Shown here one piece after another: positions 1 to 11,101 of a stretch of 64,000 nt of DNA; positions within the stretch are counted from its first letter, which is position 1; every line of letters begins with the position of its first letter. Made by a program: the position numbers and the translations under genes. The DNA comes from Nymphaea colorata (lineage: Eukaryota; Streptophyta; Magnoliopsida; Nymphaeales; Nymphaeaceae): the NCBI RefSeq assembly GCF_008831285.2, contig NC_045140.1, positions 21,326,370-21,390,369 on the forward strand, given 5' to 3'. A model generated the notes under the pieces. That model had not been told where the DNA came from, made no database searches, and saw nothing but the letters and a program-made list of their open reading frames with translations.

Positions 1-3000
1 TGGTGTCTATGTGCTCTTATGTTGGATCCCATTCCATGCCCCAAAAGGAGCATTTCCGGATGGGTGTGTGCATGTGCGTGGTTGGTGCTCTGCTATTTCT
101 CATCAGGTGGGCTTACAGAAGGTTGGCGAAAGAAATGTGTGAGTGCAGCTTTCTTTGAGAAGAAAGTGGGAAGGTACTGGGACAGTGGTGTCAGTTCATT
201 AGTCCATGAGTGGAACTGCAAATCTGGAGCCCCCGTGCGGATCTCTGCCATAGAATATCACTTTTTAGGTGGAAGCAACTTATTCCATTAAAATATATTC
301 AGTGTTTATCTCTAAGGAGAGAATATATAGGTTCCTGAGCGTCACAACTGTGTGCCGTGCCTGCCTCTTAGGCCGGAGCTTCCTAACACTCTGCAGCTTA
401 CGCAGCATGCTTGTGATAGTGCAATGTGCACGCTTTTAGCCTGTGGTTGTCTGGTTGATAACCTGGGCTATGAGCTTAGGAGGCTATTACAGATTCACGG
501 GGATATTTTTTTCACTCCATCTATGTATGCATGCTTTCTATAACTTCATGCAGATCTCAAATCTGCCGTTGTGCTGTTTGTTTCAGCAGTAAATTTCACC
601 TAATGCAAATCTGACATTAGCCTCAGATCTCAGATTCAAGGCTATCTGCATGCCTCGCAGATGGAACGTATTGTGCCAATTTGGTGGAATTGCAAGGAGA
701 CATGGACGAGCGAAGCAAAGGTTCTCTAAATATTATGCAATAACACAAAAACCATGTTCCCACGGTATAATTTGAGAGGCGTTTTCATCATTTTGAAGGA
801 ATATTTTTTTGACCCATGCTACTTTTTGCTCTTATAGGGAAGGGGCCTTTTATTTAGCCAACAGAGGCATGTTGGTAACTTTTTGCCCATAACATGTTAT
901 GCATCATAACATATAACCTGCTCCGGGACAAAAACATCTCGTTTGGAAATTTTCATAAGCTTCTCCGCTTCCGCTTCCTCCGTTGCTTTCCACATCCATC
1001 TCGTCTGAGGACAATTGCGAGGCAGACATAGGAAATCATTAAGTCAATTATGAAAATACCCTCATTTTTGTTCGAATTAAGTAAAGACACGGATTTAGAG
1101 ATATATTATGCATTTCATTTTTCCCACTCCAATGTGGTCTGCAGATCCTTAAGCTCACCGCCATTGCGCATTCTCCTTCTGTAAAAGAGATGCGTTCCAA
1201 ACGATTTCTGGTGGCTTGTGCCTGGTTCTCGAACCCTGCAAATGCAAATTCAGGGTGCTGGTTTTCGTATATGCGCGCGTTCTTCCGTCAGCGATTTTTC
1301 CTGCTTCCTCAACATGAAATTTATCTGTATCGTCAATTATATATGCTCGTGTCCCTTCACTTAAATTTGTGGCTCTACCGCTTATCTTAATGTATTTTCT
1401 AGTGAAATTTCACCTGTTCAATACACATTAAAATATTTTTCCAGTATTGAGAAAGAGTGTACAGTGTGGATGAATCTCATTATAGGATGTGTTTCCATCA
1501 TAGCGAATAAGTGCGACACCAATATTAGGAATCTCTAAAATGAGATAATCGTGCTTTATACGGTTTGCAAGCCGAACAATTTCAAAATACTGAAATATTG
1601 TTGGAAAAATTTCCTCCATTTTATTTTCAGGCCGTCAGTTTCGTATTTCCCAATATATATTAGAGGGAGGTTTGATGACAACATTTCAATAAAAGTTGAG
1701 GGCCTAACCCCAGCAAACATTTCCATTTTTTGATGCATATATTCATTTTTGTTTCAATAAAGGTCTGGGGCTTAACTCTTTGCTTCAAGGTCTACTGAAA
1801 CAAGCGGGAATTCAGCACATCTGAAAATCAAACAGGGTGAAATTTCACGTAAAAAACAAACAAAGAAAAAAATTGACTTTGAAGTTTTTACGAAGCATGT
1901 AGTGTAACTGGGCGGCAAGGTGGTCTACTCTAAAAGAGATCGATTGCTGTGACGACCCAATGTGATACTGTCTTGAACCATAAAAAGGTCCTAAAACTTA
2001 CTTTGTGAACCCTGAGGATTAAAGCAATAACCTACCAAAAAAATTTGATTAGATGTCTGGATTCTTTATTTTTTGAAAAATCATTCTTTGTGGGATATTA
2101 TATTCTTTTAGATAAAACACCAAAGATTGGATCGAGATTGGATTTAATAGGGCTAAAATTGTAAAATGGAAGTGCAACTTCGATGAAGCTTCTTCATCTT
2201 GTGGACCCAACGGTCATGAGAGTCGCAGCTTCCCCATTCTCTGAACCTGGACATAGTTCTTCCTGCTTGACTTGTGAGGGTCGTCAGCTCTTCATTCTTC
2301 CAGCCCTTGCTTTTCCACAAGCCGCCTTAACCTTGACCATGGATTTGCACCGTATCCTGTCTTTGACATGTCGTTTCATAGCCTCAGATCCTGTGGGATC
2401 CACTGATCAATGTTAAGTTGCAAAGACCACACATCCAAGTTCAGATTCGAGGTAAGCCAACATAGCCAAGTAAATGAATCAGATGTATGTGATTGGTGAT
2501 ACCATGTAAAGATATCCACATTTGATTGCTGGTTGGATTCGAGTTTGGCATACAGTTTCATAACAAAGCCTGAGTATGAGTTTGATGTTGGACTAGGTCT
2601 TGATAAATATTTGAAGTAATCTATGTTGCTATGTAACAGATCTTATGATGGTCGCAGCTAAAACCAGTTTGGAAATGAGGATTTGAATCGGAATCCAGGT
2701 AGGTGAAGTCCATAAGTTGAGCTTGACAGTGATTGAATCTACCCAAATCTGAACCATCAACTTTCCTACTGTTTTCTGTCTTCCTGACTCTGCATAATTG
2801 AGAGGCCAATATAAAATTATTGGACAGAGACAAGTCTATCTTTGAATTGAACCACGACCAGACACCGCCTCGAGCAAAGTTCCAAACGTTGGGGGCAAAT
2901 GGATCACCAGAGGACAAGTGTCCCCTTCATGCCTTAATCTTGAAGGAACAGGTGTACATGCTGGTGACTAGAGCTTTTCATTGGAAATTTCCATCTTATG

Positions 3001-3610
3001 CACTTGGGCTTTTCGATAGGATGCTTAGAAAAGATGGTCTATGTTAGAATTCAACATGGATGATGATTGATGATCCTTTTGTTGTCTCAAAAAGGTGAGT
3101 TGATGTAGGTAGAGTTCTACCATTTTCTTCAGTTTGAAGGTCTTGAGTCTAACCCCACCTATATGCGACTCTGAGCTCTTCGAAATAGTCACAGAATCCT
3201 ATCTTCTTGGGGCAGTCAAGATTCAAAGTTTTGGGTGATTGTTGTGCTCATTCCACATGTGAAGGCTCCTGTAATTAAGAGAAACATGAAATCGTTGAGG
3301 ACCCCATATTCCCTGACTGAGTGGATTAATCCAAAAAACATGAGGGAAGCGCCTATGTAATCATCATTTTCATTGAAAAGCGCTGTTCTGTGGATATCTT
3401 AAGTGATTTGGCCGCCGTTACTGTCAACAGATGACCAAATACATTGATGTAGATTGTTGGTGTCTCTGGTGAATTGTTGGCAGTAGCTAGTTGTTGCGAT
3501 CAGTGTCTCCTATTTGAAGAGCAAATACAACACTAAACTGATAGGATTTTCCTCCAAACATTATTAGTTATAATATATGGTACGTTTTAAGTTTTCTTTG
3601 TGAAAGAAGC

Positions 3611-3698
3611 CTTTGGCACACCAGTTCCTGTGTAAAACCATAAAAATTTAGTTGTCTTTGGCACACCAGTTCCTGTGTAAAACCATAAAAATTTAGTT
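3611..3698. repeat. Two-copy direct tandem repeat, 45-bp period
   Basis: The segment beginning CTTTGGCACACCAGTTCC at 3611 is repeated identically at 3656. The 43 matching bases are separated by two bases. The identity suggests a recent local duplication. No gene overlaps it. Confidence 0.9.
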
Positions 3699-5358
3699 TT
3701 GTATTGAAGATTGTAAGGAGTTTTTAAGGGCTTATAAAAGATGTTATCAATTAGATTATAGTCTTGGTTTCTAACCTTTTAGAGGTTAGAACTGAAACTG
3801 CTAAGCGGTGGGTTGGGACCCCGCCAAACTAAGGGTCCGTTTTTAGAAATGGATCGGGTTGTTAAACTAATGTATCAGAATCGGTTCAACACTCGAACCT
3901 CGAATCTCATACTTGCGAACACTTGTACCTTAAAAGGAGTGGATTGTAACACCCTAGTGAGAGGCCGAAACTCCCATGCACCCATTTTTCCATTGCCTTT
4001 GGGATCCAGAGTTATGTTGAAAGTGTCGTCCGACTAACCTGAGGCCTTCTTGTAACGAACTACATGTGTCTCTCTATTTTTCTCTTTCTAATAATTTTTT
4101 ATTACATCAACCGTCATAGCGATTATAATACTGAATAATTGGTGCTTGGGAGTTACGCATGTGCATGCGTCACAACTTTCCCATTTATTTGGCTATGAAG
4201 TCCACGCATGGTCCCAGTGACAAGAAAAATCTAGAAGCAGAGAAGGTGAAACGTAATCAAACTCTAAGATGGTTCAACTCAACTGTAAGCAAAGCCTAAG
4301 CAAGTCAAGTATCAGATCCAACTGCGCCCAGCCCATTGTTCAAGAGTCAAGAGAACTGACCAGTAAAGATCGTGTAAAGCATCTAGCAACCCGGTGCTAT
4401 GAGCAAGAGTCCTTGCTCACGACTCATTGTGGTGCGAATGTTTGATAACCGAAACTGCATGACATAATTGTACCAAATGTTTGATTGTTCAATTTCAAAA
4501 CAACCTTTATAATCGCACCATCTTCTCTAAACCAAAATTTTGATGATTTATTTTATAAACATGTGATGCAAAAATATAATAATGTTCATCTTATAAAACG
4601 CCTTTGAAGGGAACCAAATTAAGCGGCTTATGATGACAGTGAGTTGAACGATGTGATTATTTATACATAATCACAAGCCTATTATAACTTAGGAATACCA
4701 AGAGGCTTTAATACTTGTGTTATTTTGCCTCTTCTTACATTTATGAGCCATACTTTCTTTGGTACTTTTTACGTTCACACGTGGTGAGCAAACAAATTCA
4801 ACGACCCTTGCAATTTTGAAAAGCTTGATTGTAAAGAAATCAGCACTTTTTCTTGCAAACATCGTCTTTAGTTTAAGCGAAGAAGACGTCAAAGCACGAT
4901 TCTGAAGGTGTTTGAACCGATGTTAAACATCGGTACTGGCATCGTTGGCATGTATCAATCATCTTATCATTTTTTTCTTTTTTTGACTTTGAATTTACTG
5001 ACTAGTTTAGAATATTTAAATTGATTTTAAAAGGAAAAAAATAGAAAAACAAAACCTGTATCGATCCCAAAAGGTTGGTGGAGTACATACCATCTGATAT
5101 GCTCCATTAATACAAAACGATGTTGATCAAACTTTTTTGGATCTGTACTTTGAGATGCAAGTTAGATACCAATTATTTTCTATATATGTATTTGCATGTA
5201 TGCATGCATTTGCCCATGTCCAGCCGCCTTGGCGCCTGCCAAAAATGAGATAAAATATCCATAAGATTTGAGGTGCTACTTTTTTATGTTTTAAATGTTT
5301 GGTCCATCAAGACTATCATAGAGTCCTTACCAACCTTACAAACTTGACTTAGCTGTTT

Positions 5359-5360
<2 letters not shown>

Positions 5361-5433
<73 letters not shown>
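5361..5433. repeat. (AT)n microsatellite
   Basis: About 36 uninterrupted AT dinucleotides lie roughly 830 bp upstream of the peptidase start codon. Such tracts are length-variable and prone to assembly error. Confidence 0.97.
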
Positions 5434-5437
<4 letters not shown>

Positions 5438-5980
5438 AAATATTTAGGTCAAGAGTAAAAACCATATCCTTCAATTTTTTACTAAAAAATAATTCAAATA
5501 AAATATAAAAATACTAATCTATTTATAAAACTATTTTGTTATAAAGCATGATATGAATCAAGTTGCTTTCATGAAAAATGTTGCTATTTTGTTATATTTT
5601 GCATCCACATATCCTTAAGATCATATTGGTAAGGTTGGATTAAAAAAAAACACATTCAATATCATATCTAAAAGATCTAGATTTTTGTCCCTCACATACT
5701 CGTATGGTTTCTACCAATCACTCATATTATATATATATAATACAATGTTCTTGTTATAAAAAATATAATGTGTCTATGAATATCTTTTTTAGTTTTTATA
5801 TCCAACAATCAAACGCTAAATATAATCACATCATATTTCTTTATAAACAACAACAGATATTTTTTGAAGTTTACATCGGCACGCCTACAGCCTACTGCCT
5901 CTTCAGTCCTCAGTGGTGCAACGGAGGTCTTGTGCAAAATTTTGGGCATATTAATTTAAGAACCTTCCCAACCTCCTACG

Positions 5981-5990
5981 GCCCATATAA
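5981..5990 (+). promoter_or_regulatory. Possible core promoter of the peptidase gene (GGCCCA + TATA-like)
   Basis: A GGCCCATATAA string lies about 277 bp upstream of the ATG at 6267. GGCCCA is the site II/TCP-type motif common in promoters of plant housekeeping and organelle-protein genes, and ATATAA is TATA-like. The interval to the ATG is GC-rich and leader-like. The assignment is by position and motif only. Confidence 0.35.
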
Positions 5991-6266
5991 GATCGTCCCC
6001 GCGTATCTCGCACCTACCCGCTTTATTCCTCGCCCTCTCCTCCTGGCCGCATCTTCTGCCACGACGCGGCCGGAAATTTCCCAACTTTTCGCCTCCCGAA
6101 GTACCTTCTCCTTAATCCGGCGCTTCTTCTCCAGTTCCCTTCCGCCGCCTGTGGGATTTCCGTCTATCCCCGGCGACGGCGTTCTGAACTTCTCCCTCTC
6201 TGCCTCTCCTCCATTCGTGGAATCCCCGTTGCATCACTTGTTCCGGCACACCCTAGAATTTCCGAG

Positions 6267-8680
6267 ATGGCGATCAGGATCACGGCTGTTTATTCGGGCT
6301 ACATCGCACAATCGCTTGCAACTGGAATCAGGTCCGGCAACTGTAGGCTCTTCCAGGACTGCTGCTGGTCCCGAGTTTTCCTCTCTAAACATAGGGCCGA
6401 TCTCGATCAGTCGCCGATCAATTCTTCCACCGCTAGTAGTCCTTACCGAGTAAGGGCTCATCGGAGTTGCGGGTCCTTGGCTGGCAATCTTCTCCCAGAA
6501 AAATGTAGAGCTCCGGTTTTGGCTGGGTTGGCCTCCGCCATGAAGATCTCCGGGGTTTCTTGCTCGGGATCGGCTGGGATGGGCGTGTTCGGGGTATCGT
6601 CGGGGTTGAGTTCGGCCTCGATCATTCCCTTCTTCCAGAGCTCGAAGTGGCTTCCCTGCAACGAATTCTTTCAGGGTTCTGAGCGAACGATATGCGTAAA
6701 AGAGAGTGGTTTTGCTAAAGAAGATAGTGGGGTTTTGGCGGAGAAATCGGAGGAGTCGATGAACAAGTTGGCCGAACTTCGGGAGAGCCAGAGTCGGCGT
6801 AGTTGGCTCCCTCAGTGGATCAGCTTCAACTCAGATGATGCAAAGATGCTCTTTACAACAGTGACTGTTTCGCTTCTGTTCAAGTCATGTATGGCGGAGC
6901 CGAGGTCCATACCCTCGTTCTCAATGTACCCCACGTTTGATGTGGGCGACCGGATATTAGCAGAAAAGGTATTCTTTTAAGTTTGGTTGACATTTTTCGT
7001 TTGGAACAAGAACTTGTTTTATTCAAAAAAAGTTCATCTTTCCGTGCTGCGCTGGACTAGGTCTTTAGCTGGTAATGTGATTGAGAATGGTGCTTCGAGA
7101 AGAAACTCAATCGTTTTATAATTTGTGCAGCTCCTGTAAACCTGGATGTGACTAAAATTGATGATTGCGCTGTTTCTCCTTTGTCTTTCGGTTCATCATG
7201 TTAATGTGCAGTTATTGTTCCCACCATCACATGCTGAATTCCTGATTCATCATGGAGTAATGAATTGATGTTATGTGCAAATTACATGAAACCCATACTG
7301 TTATAAGTTGACCCGATTTCGGTGGCAATATCTCAGGTGTCGTACTTCTTCAGAAGACCAGAAATTCAAGACATAGTGATATTCAGGGCTCCACCTGCAT
7401 TGCTGGTGAATCTTTGTTTTCTCAACTTCGTTTGTGCATTTTGTTGCACAGCTTGATAAGTTTTTCTCTGTTAGGCCAAGGGTTACAGTCCAAGAGATGA
7501 ATTTGTCAAACGAGTTGTCGCTACTGAAGGGGACATTGTGCAGGTGAGCACTCAACATGTTCCTGTGGTCTTTTTTGTTGCTTGTGAGTTGTGACGAAGA
7601 AAATAATTACGATTTTTCTGTCCTTTCTTTATCTTCCCCTTGATGCAGGTACGAGATGGAAACTTGGTGGTAAATGGCATTGTTCAAGATGAAGACTTCG
7701 TCTTAGAGCCGCTTGTGTATAAGATGGAAGCAGTGGTATTATTCCTCTCCTAGTTTCTTTTCCGTTTGTAGCATCTGCTTTGCACAGTTTTGGCTACATA
7801 CATTATGGCCCAGGCTCATTTATCCCTAGAACGTATGGTTCCCATACTGCAGAAATGGGAACTGTCATGAACATTCCAGTTCAGGCTAGGCTAGAAGAGG
7901 AGACGGTTGTAATTTGTAGCTTTCCACACCGACAAGGAACAGGGCTATTGTCTGAAAGTTGGAGTCAGTGGTTGGTACGCGAGTTCAAGAAAGTCGTTAG
8001 TGCCTATAGACTATAGTTGTAGTCTTGCTCTGAATTGATGGTGTGGGAGCAGGAAAATGATCAGCTTCTTCCTAGCGTTTACTCTTTCTTTTCTCCCCAG
8101 TTTTCTTGCTAAGTCACCTTTGAAATCCAAACTTTACGATCAGTTTCTTCAAACTTGGTAGCTGATGATGTTGTGTTGATAAGTGATTCAGACGACTATA
8201 ACATCGTAACCGGCGCTATTACTTGTTGCGAACTGTGAGCCTTGTCCTCCATCTGAATTTCTTCTGACGTATATGTACCATGATTTCTGCAGCGGGTGCC
8301 TAAAGGCTGCGTATTCGTGCTGGGGGATAACCGCAACAACAGTTTTGATTCCCATAACTGGTACATGCTTTCCTGATTTTCATTAATTTTAATCTAATTA
8401 ACTGCTGTTCTCCAATATATCTGGCGTAACAAGTGGATGGATGGAGAGTCCTTGGATTCTTTGCTGGTCTTTGTTATCCTGTTTGCACAAATAGAGTTAC
8501 CTTTATTTTACATGTTTTCTTTCATCCCCTGCACTAATCTTCTGGAGTTTGTGTTTCAGGGGTCCACTTCCTATAAAAAATATTGTGGGCAGGTCCATAC
8601 TTCGTTATTGGCCTCCCTCTAGAATATCCAACACTATTTACGAGCCACGGTCGGAACAAATTGTACCTGCGCTCAGCTGA
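6267..8680 (+). CDS. Thylakoidal processing peptidase (plastid type I signal peptidase)
   Basis: This gene encodes a plastid type I (S26) signal peptidase that removes lumen-targeting signals from thylakoid proteins. Exons as read: 6267-6968, 7337-7405, 7475-7543, 7649-7735, 8293-8360, 8560-8680, giving 371 aa, close to the usual family length. The first about 190 residues are Ser/Arg/Gly-rich, as in a plastid transit region. A hydrophobic segment near residues 194-205 precedes the motif [11 protein letters not shown], whose Ser219 is the catalytic serine by family knowledge. Lys269 in [12 protein letters not shown] is the general-base lysine. [13 protein letters not shown] and [19 protein letters not shown] are the conserved C-terminal boxes. 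The start codon is the first ATG of exon 1 and is kept in the duplicated fragment at 31745. All catalytic residues are present and there are no breaks, so it is probably functional. It could equally be a TPP1/TPP2-type or PLSP1-type member. Confidence 0.93.
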
Positions 8681-10182
8681 TTGACGAAGTTCCATTTAAG
8701 CTGCTGCAGAAACTTCGTTTCTATATATATTTTTTTTGTCTAGCAGTTTTTTCATTCCATTTTGTGTACTACGATTTTGGTTAGCTTGTGTAAATACTGG
8801 AAATTTCGAATTCTGTATTTTTTTTCAATTTCAGACACAAAACAACAAGACGTATTTCGTATTCATTGTAGTGTTTAATCGAAAGGAAATTCACATTTGT
8901 AAATTGTTGAAAGCATCATCTAACCATTGATTAGCGTGGACGAGGCGTTTACGTTTTGGAGCTTGAACGATTTTCTGAATGCCATGACATGGTAGTTGAC
9001 TGTGGTTAGAAGGAAAACGCTTTGTTGCTTGGGAACTCCTGATTTTGGCCTATTCCTTCAAACGCTTTATGCTTATCGTTGATCAGAAAGATTTTAGTAA
9101 GGTTCTAGCGAGATCTTTCTTTAGAATTTCGTTAACTAAAGACTTTTAACGCTATTGCTTAGGGTTTTAAAGGAGTTAAAGGTTCTCAAAAGCTTCTTAT
9201 TCCATATCGCACTTTGCCGCAGATAGTTTCTGTCGATATTGTGAGATATAAGTAGACGGGATGTTCATATCCCTACTTAAAGACATTTAATAAGAAGAAA
9301 CAGCGTCATTTTGAACACGTTTTTACAGTACATGTTATAAGAACACCATGCAATTGTTTCAAAAAACAAAGTACAAAAAATTGTCTTAAAATTTAATAGT
9401 TAAATGTTCAGTACAATCACATCCCGTTTTATGTAATATGAGTATTGTGTTATTGAATACATGCAAATTCACTATATTCGAGTAAAGTCGCATCTTGTTT
9501 TTGTAATAAGAACGTTGTGTTACTGAAAACATGTTTCAAAATCACTATGCTCTTGTTTTAGGAAATATAGTGTAATTATAATGGATATTGTTCATAAATT
9601 TAACAATGAAACATAAGGCATAATCACATTGTGTCCTTAATAAAAAAACGTGGCGTTTCGTTAGCATTGATGTTTGAAAAAGTACAATATTCTTTTCAAT
9701 GAATGTCTCATAAGAATTTAAACACATTTTCGGAACACTATTTGGTGCCGACTTGTTGATTTTGTAATGTACGGGGCGGATTCGCGGAACCATAAACCTT
9801 TTTTTAGGTTGGCCAAATATTTAAAATTTATAAAATGGCCGAACAATGTTTTTCAGAATTTTTACACATACCAAGTTAAAATTTTTCTAAGATATAAACG
9901 TTTATTTTTTCAAAGTGCTCCGCCCTTGGTTGAGCTGTCATTGTATTTTATACTACATAGGCAATTTAATATTACTTTACATGCGGTTCAAATTGCACTC
10001 CCTGATTTTAGTTATATTATACAATGTGCTCTAATTACATTTTCATTTAAAAATCAAATATTATTCATACTCAAATCAGATTAAGAAGAATGTCATAAAT
10101 AAAATATATTTTGAACCCGACAAAAATCCGATTTTAATGTGATTATCGTAACTAATAAAATCCCTTTAAAAAGTCTTCTCAT
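8681..10182. other. Intergenic, AT-rich with imperfect repeats
   Basis: This stretch runs between the peptidase stop and the hAT-like element. It is AT-rich with no credible gene. Two imperfect copies of a roughly 60-bp segment lie at about 9417-9475 and 9487-9547; each begins with a TCACATCCCG/TCGCATCTTG-like string and ends CACTAT. More diverged similar text surrounds them, suggesting a decayed tandem array or old element. Confidence 0.45.
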
Positions 10183-10853
10183 CTGTGTCACCTGGGTGCA
10201 TTTTTTTTTGTCTCGCACCCGCGTCGACGTGGTGCGGGTGCGGGTGCGCTCCCGGTGCGCACCCAAATGGGTCAAACAAGAGTCGGGTGCGGTCAGCCGC
10301 ACCCGACTAAAATCGTCTTTTTCAAACTCGCACCCGACTCGCGTTTGACCCGAGTCGGGTGCGGTCAAAGGCGAGAAAATATAATTTGGTCCAACTTTTT
10401 TTTTTTTTTAAGTTTTTAACTCGACCTTTCCGATTTTCCCTCTTCTTCCCTCTTTCTTCTTCCCTCTTCCTGAGGCTTCATCCCTCTTCGACGTCTTTGT
10501 CCCTTCTTCTTCTGAATCCCTCTTCCTCGACCTTCATCCCTTCTTCTTCTGAATCTCTCTTCCTCGACCTTCATCCTCTTCGTCTCTTTTTCTTTTGAAT
10601 CCCTCTTCTATACGTCACATTTGGTGGTCAGTGGAGCCGACGAAGTCGTCGATTACAGCCTGCCGTGCAGGGTGACCTCCATTCGAGGTAAGTAGCAATC
10701 TCTCTTGTCGCTTATAATTTCTTGAAATGAATGATCCAATACGTAGTCGAATAGGATATTTTATTATTTTAATAAAATAATAAAATACTCTCACCGCACC
10801 ACCACACTTAAATTTTTTGAGACCGACACCCGCACCCGCACTCAGTGACATAG
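10183..10853. mobile_element. Non-autonomous hAT-like DNA element
   Basis: The 671-bp segment begins CTGTGTCAC and ends GTGACATAG, an inverted pair with one mismatch. Its ends match the ends of the better-preserved element at 22312-22666. Inside both ends are many short GGGTGCGG/CCGCACCC motifs in both orientations, as is typical of subterminal transposase-binding repeats in plant hAT elements. The flanks CTTCTCAT (left) and CTTTCATC (right) could be an eroded 8-bp target duplication, but they are not identical. No transposase frame is present. It ends about 250 bp before the start codon of the next gene, so it may contribute to that gene's promoter. Confidence 0.6.
10437..10611. repeat. Degenerate CT-rich tandem repeat
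   Basis: Within the hAT-like element, a pyrimidine-rich unit containing CTTCTTCTGAATCCCTCTTC followed by CTCGACCTTCATCC recurs about three times with changes. It resembles a 5' leader, and a good splice donor (GAGGTAAGT) follows at about 10685. It may be the leader of the parental transposase gene retained in a deletion derivative. Confidence 0.6.
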
Positions 10854-11101
10854 CTTTCATCCATTTGTACAACGTATCGTCCGGACCCCGACGAAACTCA
10901 AATTAGTCGTATCTCTGTTTCCGTTTTGAATCGGATATCGCTGGAACGTGAATATTTGAATTCGGATTCGGATCTCATAAACCCGGATCTTATCCGATCT
11001 AGTCCGGCGCGCCTCGTCCTAGGCCAACTGGCGGGAACGGGTTCTCAATCGCCTTAAAACGTTTTCTTGATATAGTTCCCCGCGTCGTCCCCGCGTCGTT
11101 C

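Larger units (their letters stand above)
1..5980. other. Left intergenic region, no gene recognised
   Basis: I see no gene I can name here. Open frames are short and none shows a recognisable domain. The frame at 19-291 (90 aa) is open to the left edge and could be the last exon of a gene outside the window, but it resembles nothing I know. The rest is AT-rich and holds a 45-bp direct tandem repeat near 3611-3698, a 19-bp perfect palindrome at 4916-4934 and a long (AT)n tract at 5361-5433. A stretch around 3800-4060 with a TGTAACACCCTAGTGAGAGG string looks like a decayed LTR fragment, but I could not find paired ends. Confidence 0.5.

Noticed and set aside
3800-4060. Gypsy-type LTR fragment suggested by TGTAACACCC
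   Set aside because: No matching second LTR, primer site or coding remnant nearby. Kept only as a remark in the intergenic entry.
5704-6453. 249-aa plus-strand frame over the peptidase promoter, leader and exon 1
   Set aside because: It runs out of phase with the real exon 1 and begins in AT-rich promoter DNA. The residues after 6267 are the wrong frame of the peptidase.
7780-8016. 78-aa frame in peptidase intron 4
   Set aside because: It lies between two well-supported exons, shows no family match, and would break the peptidase if included.
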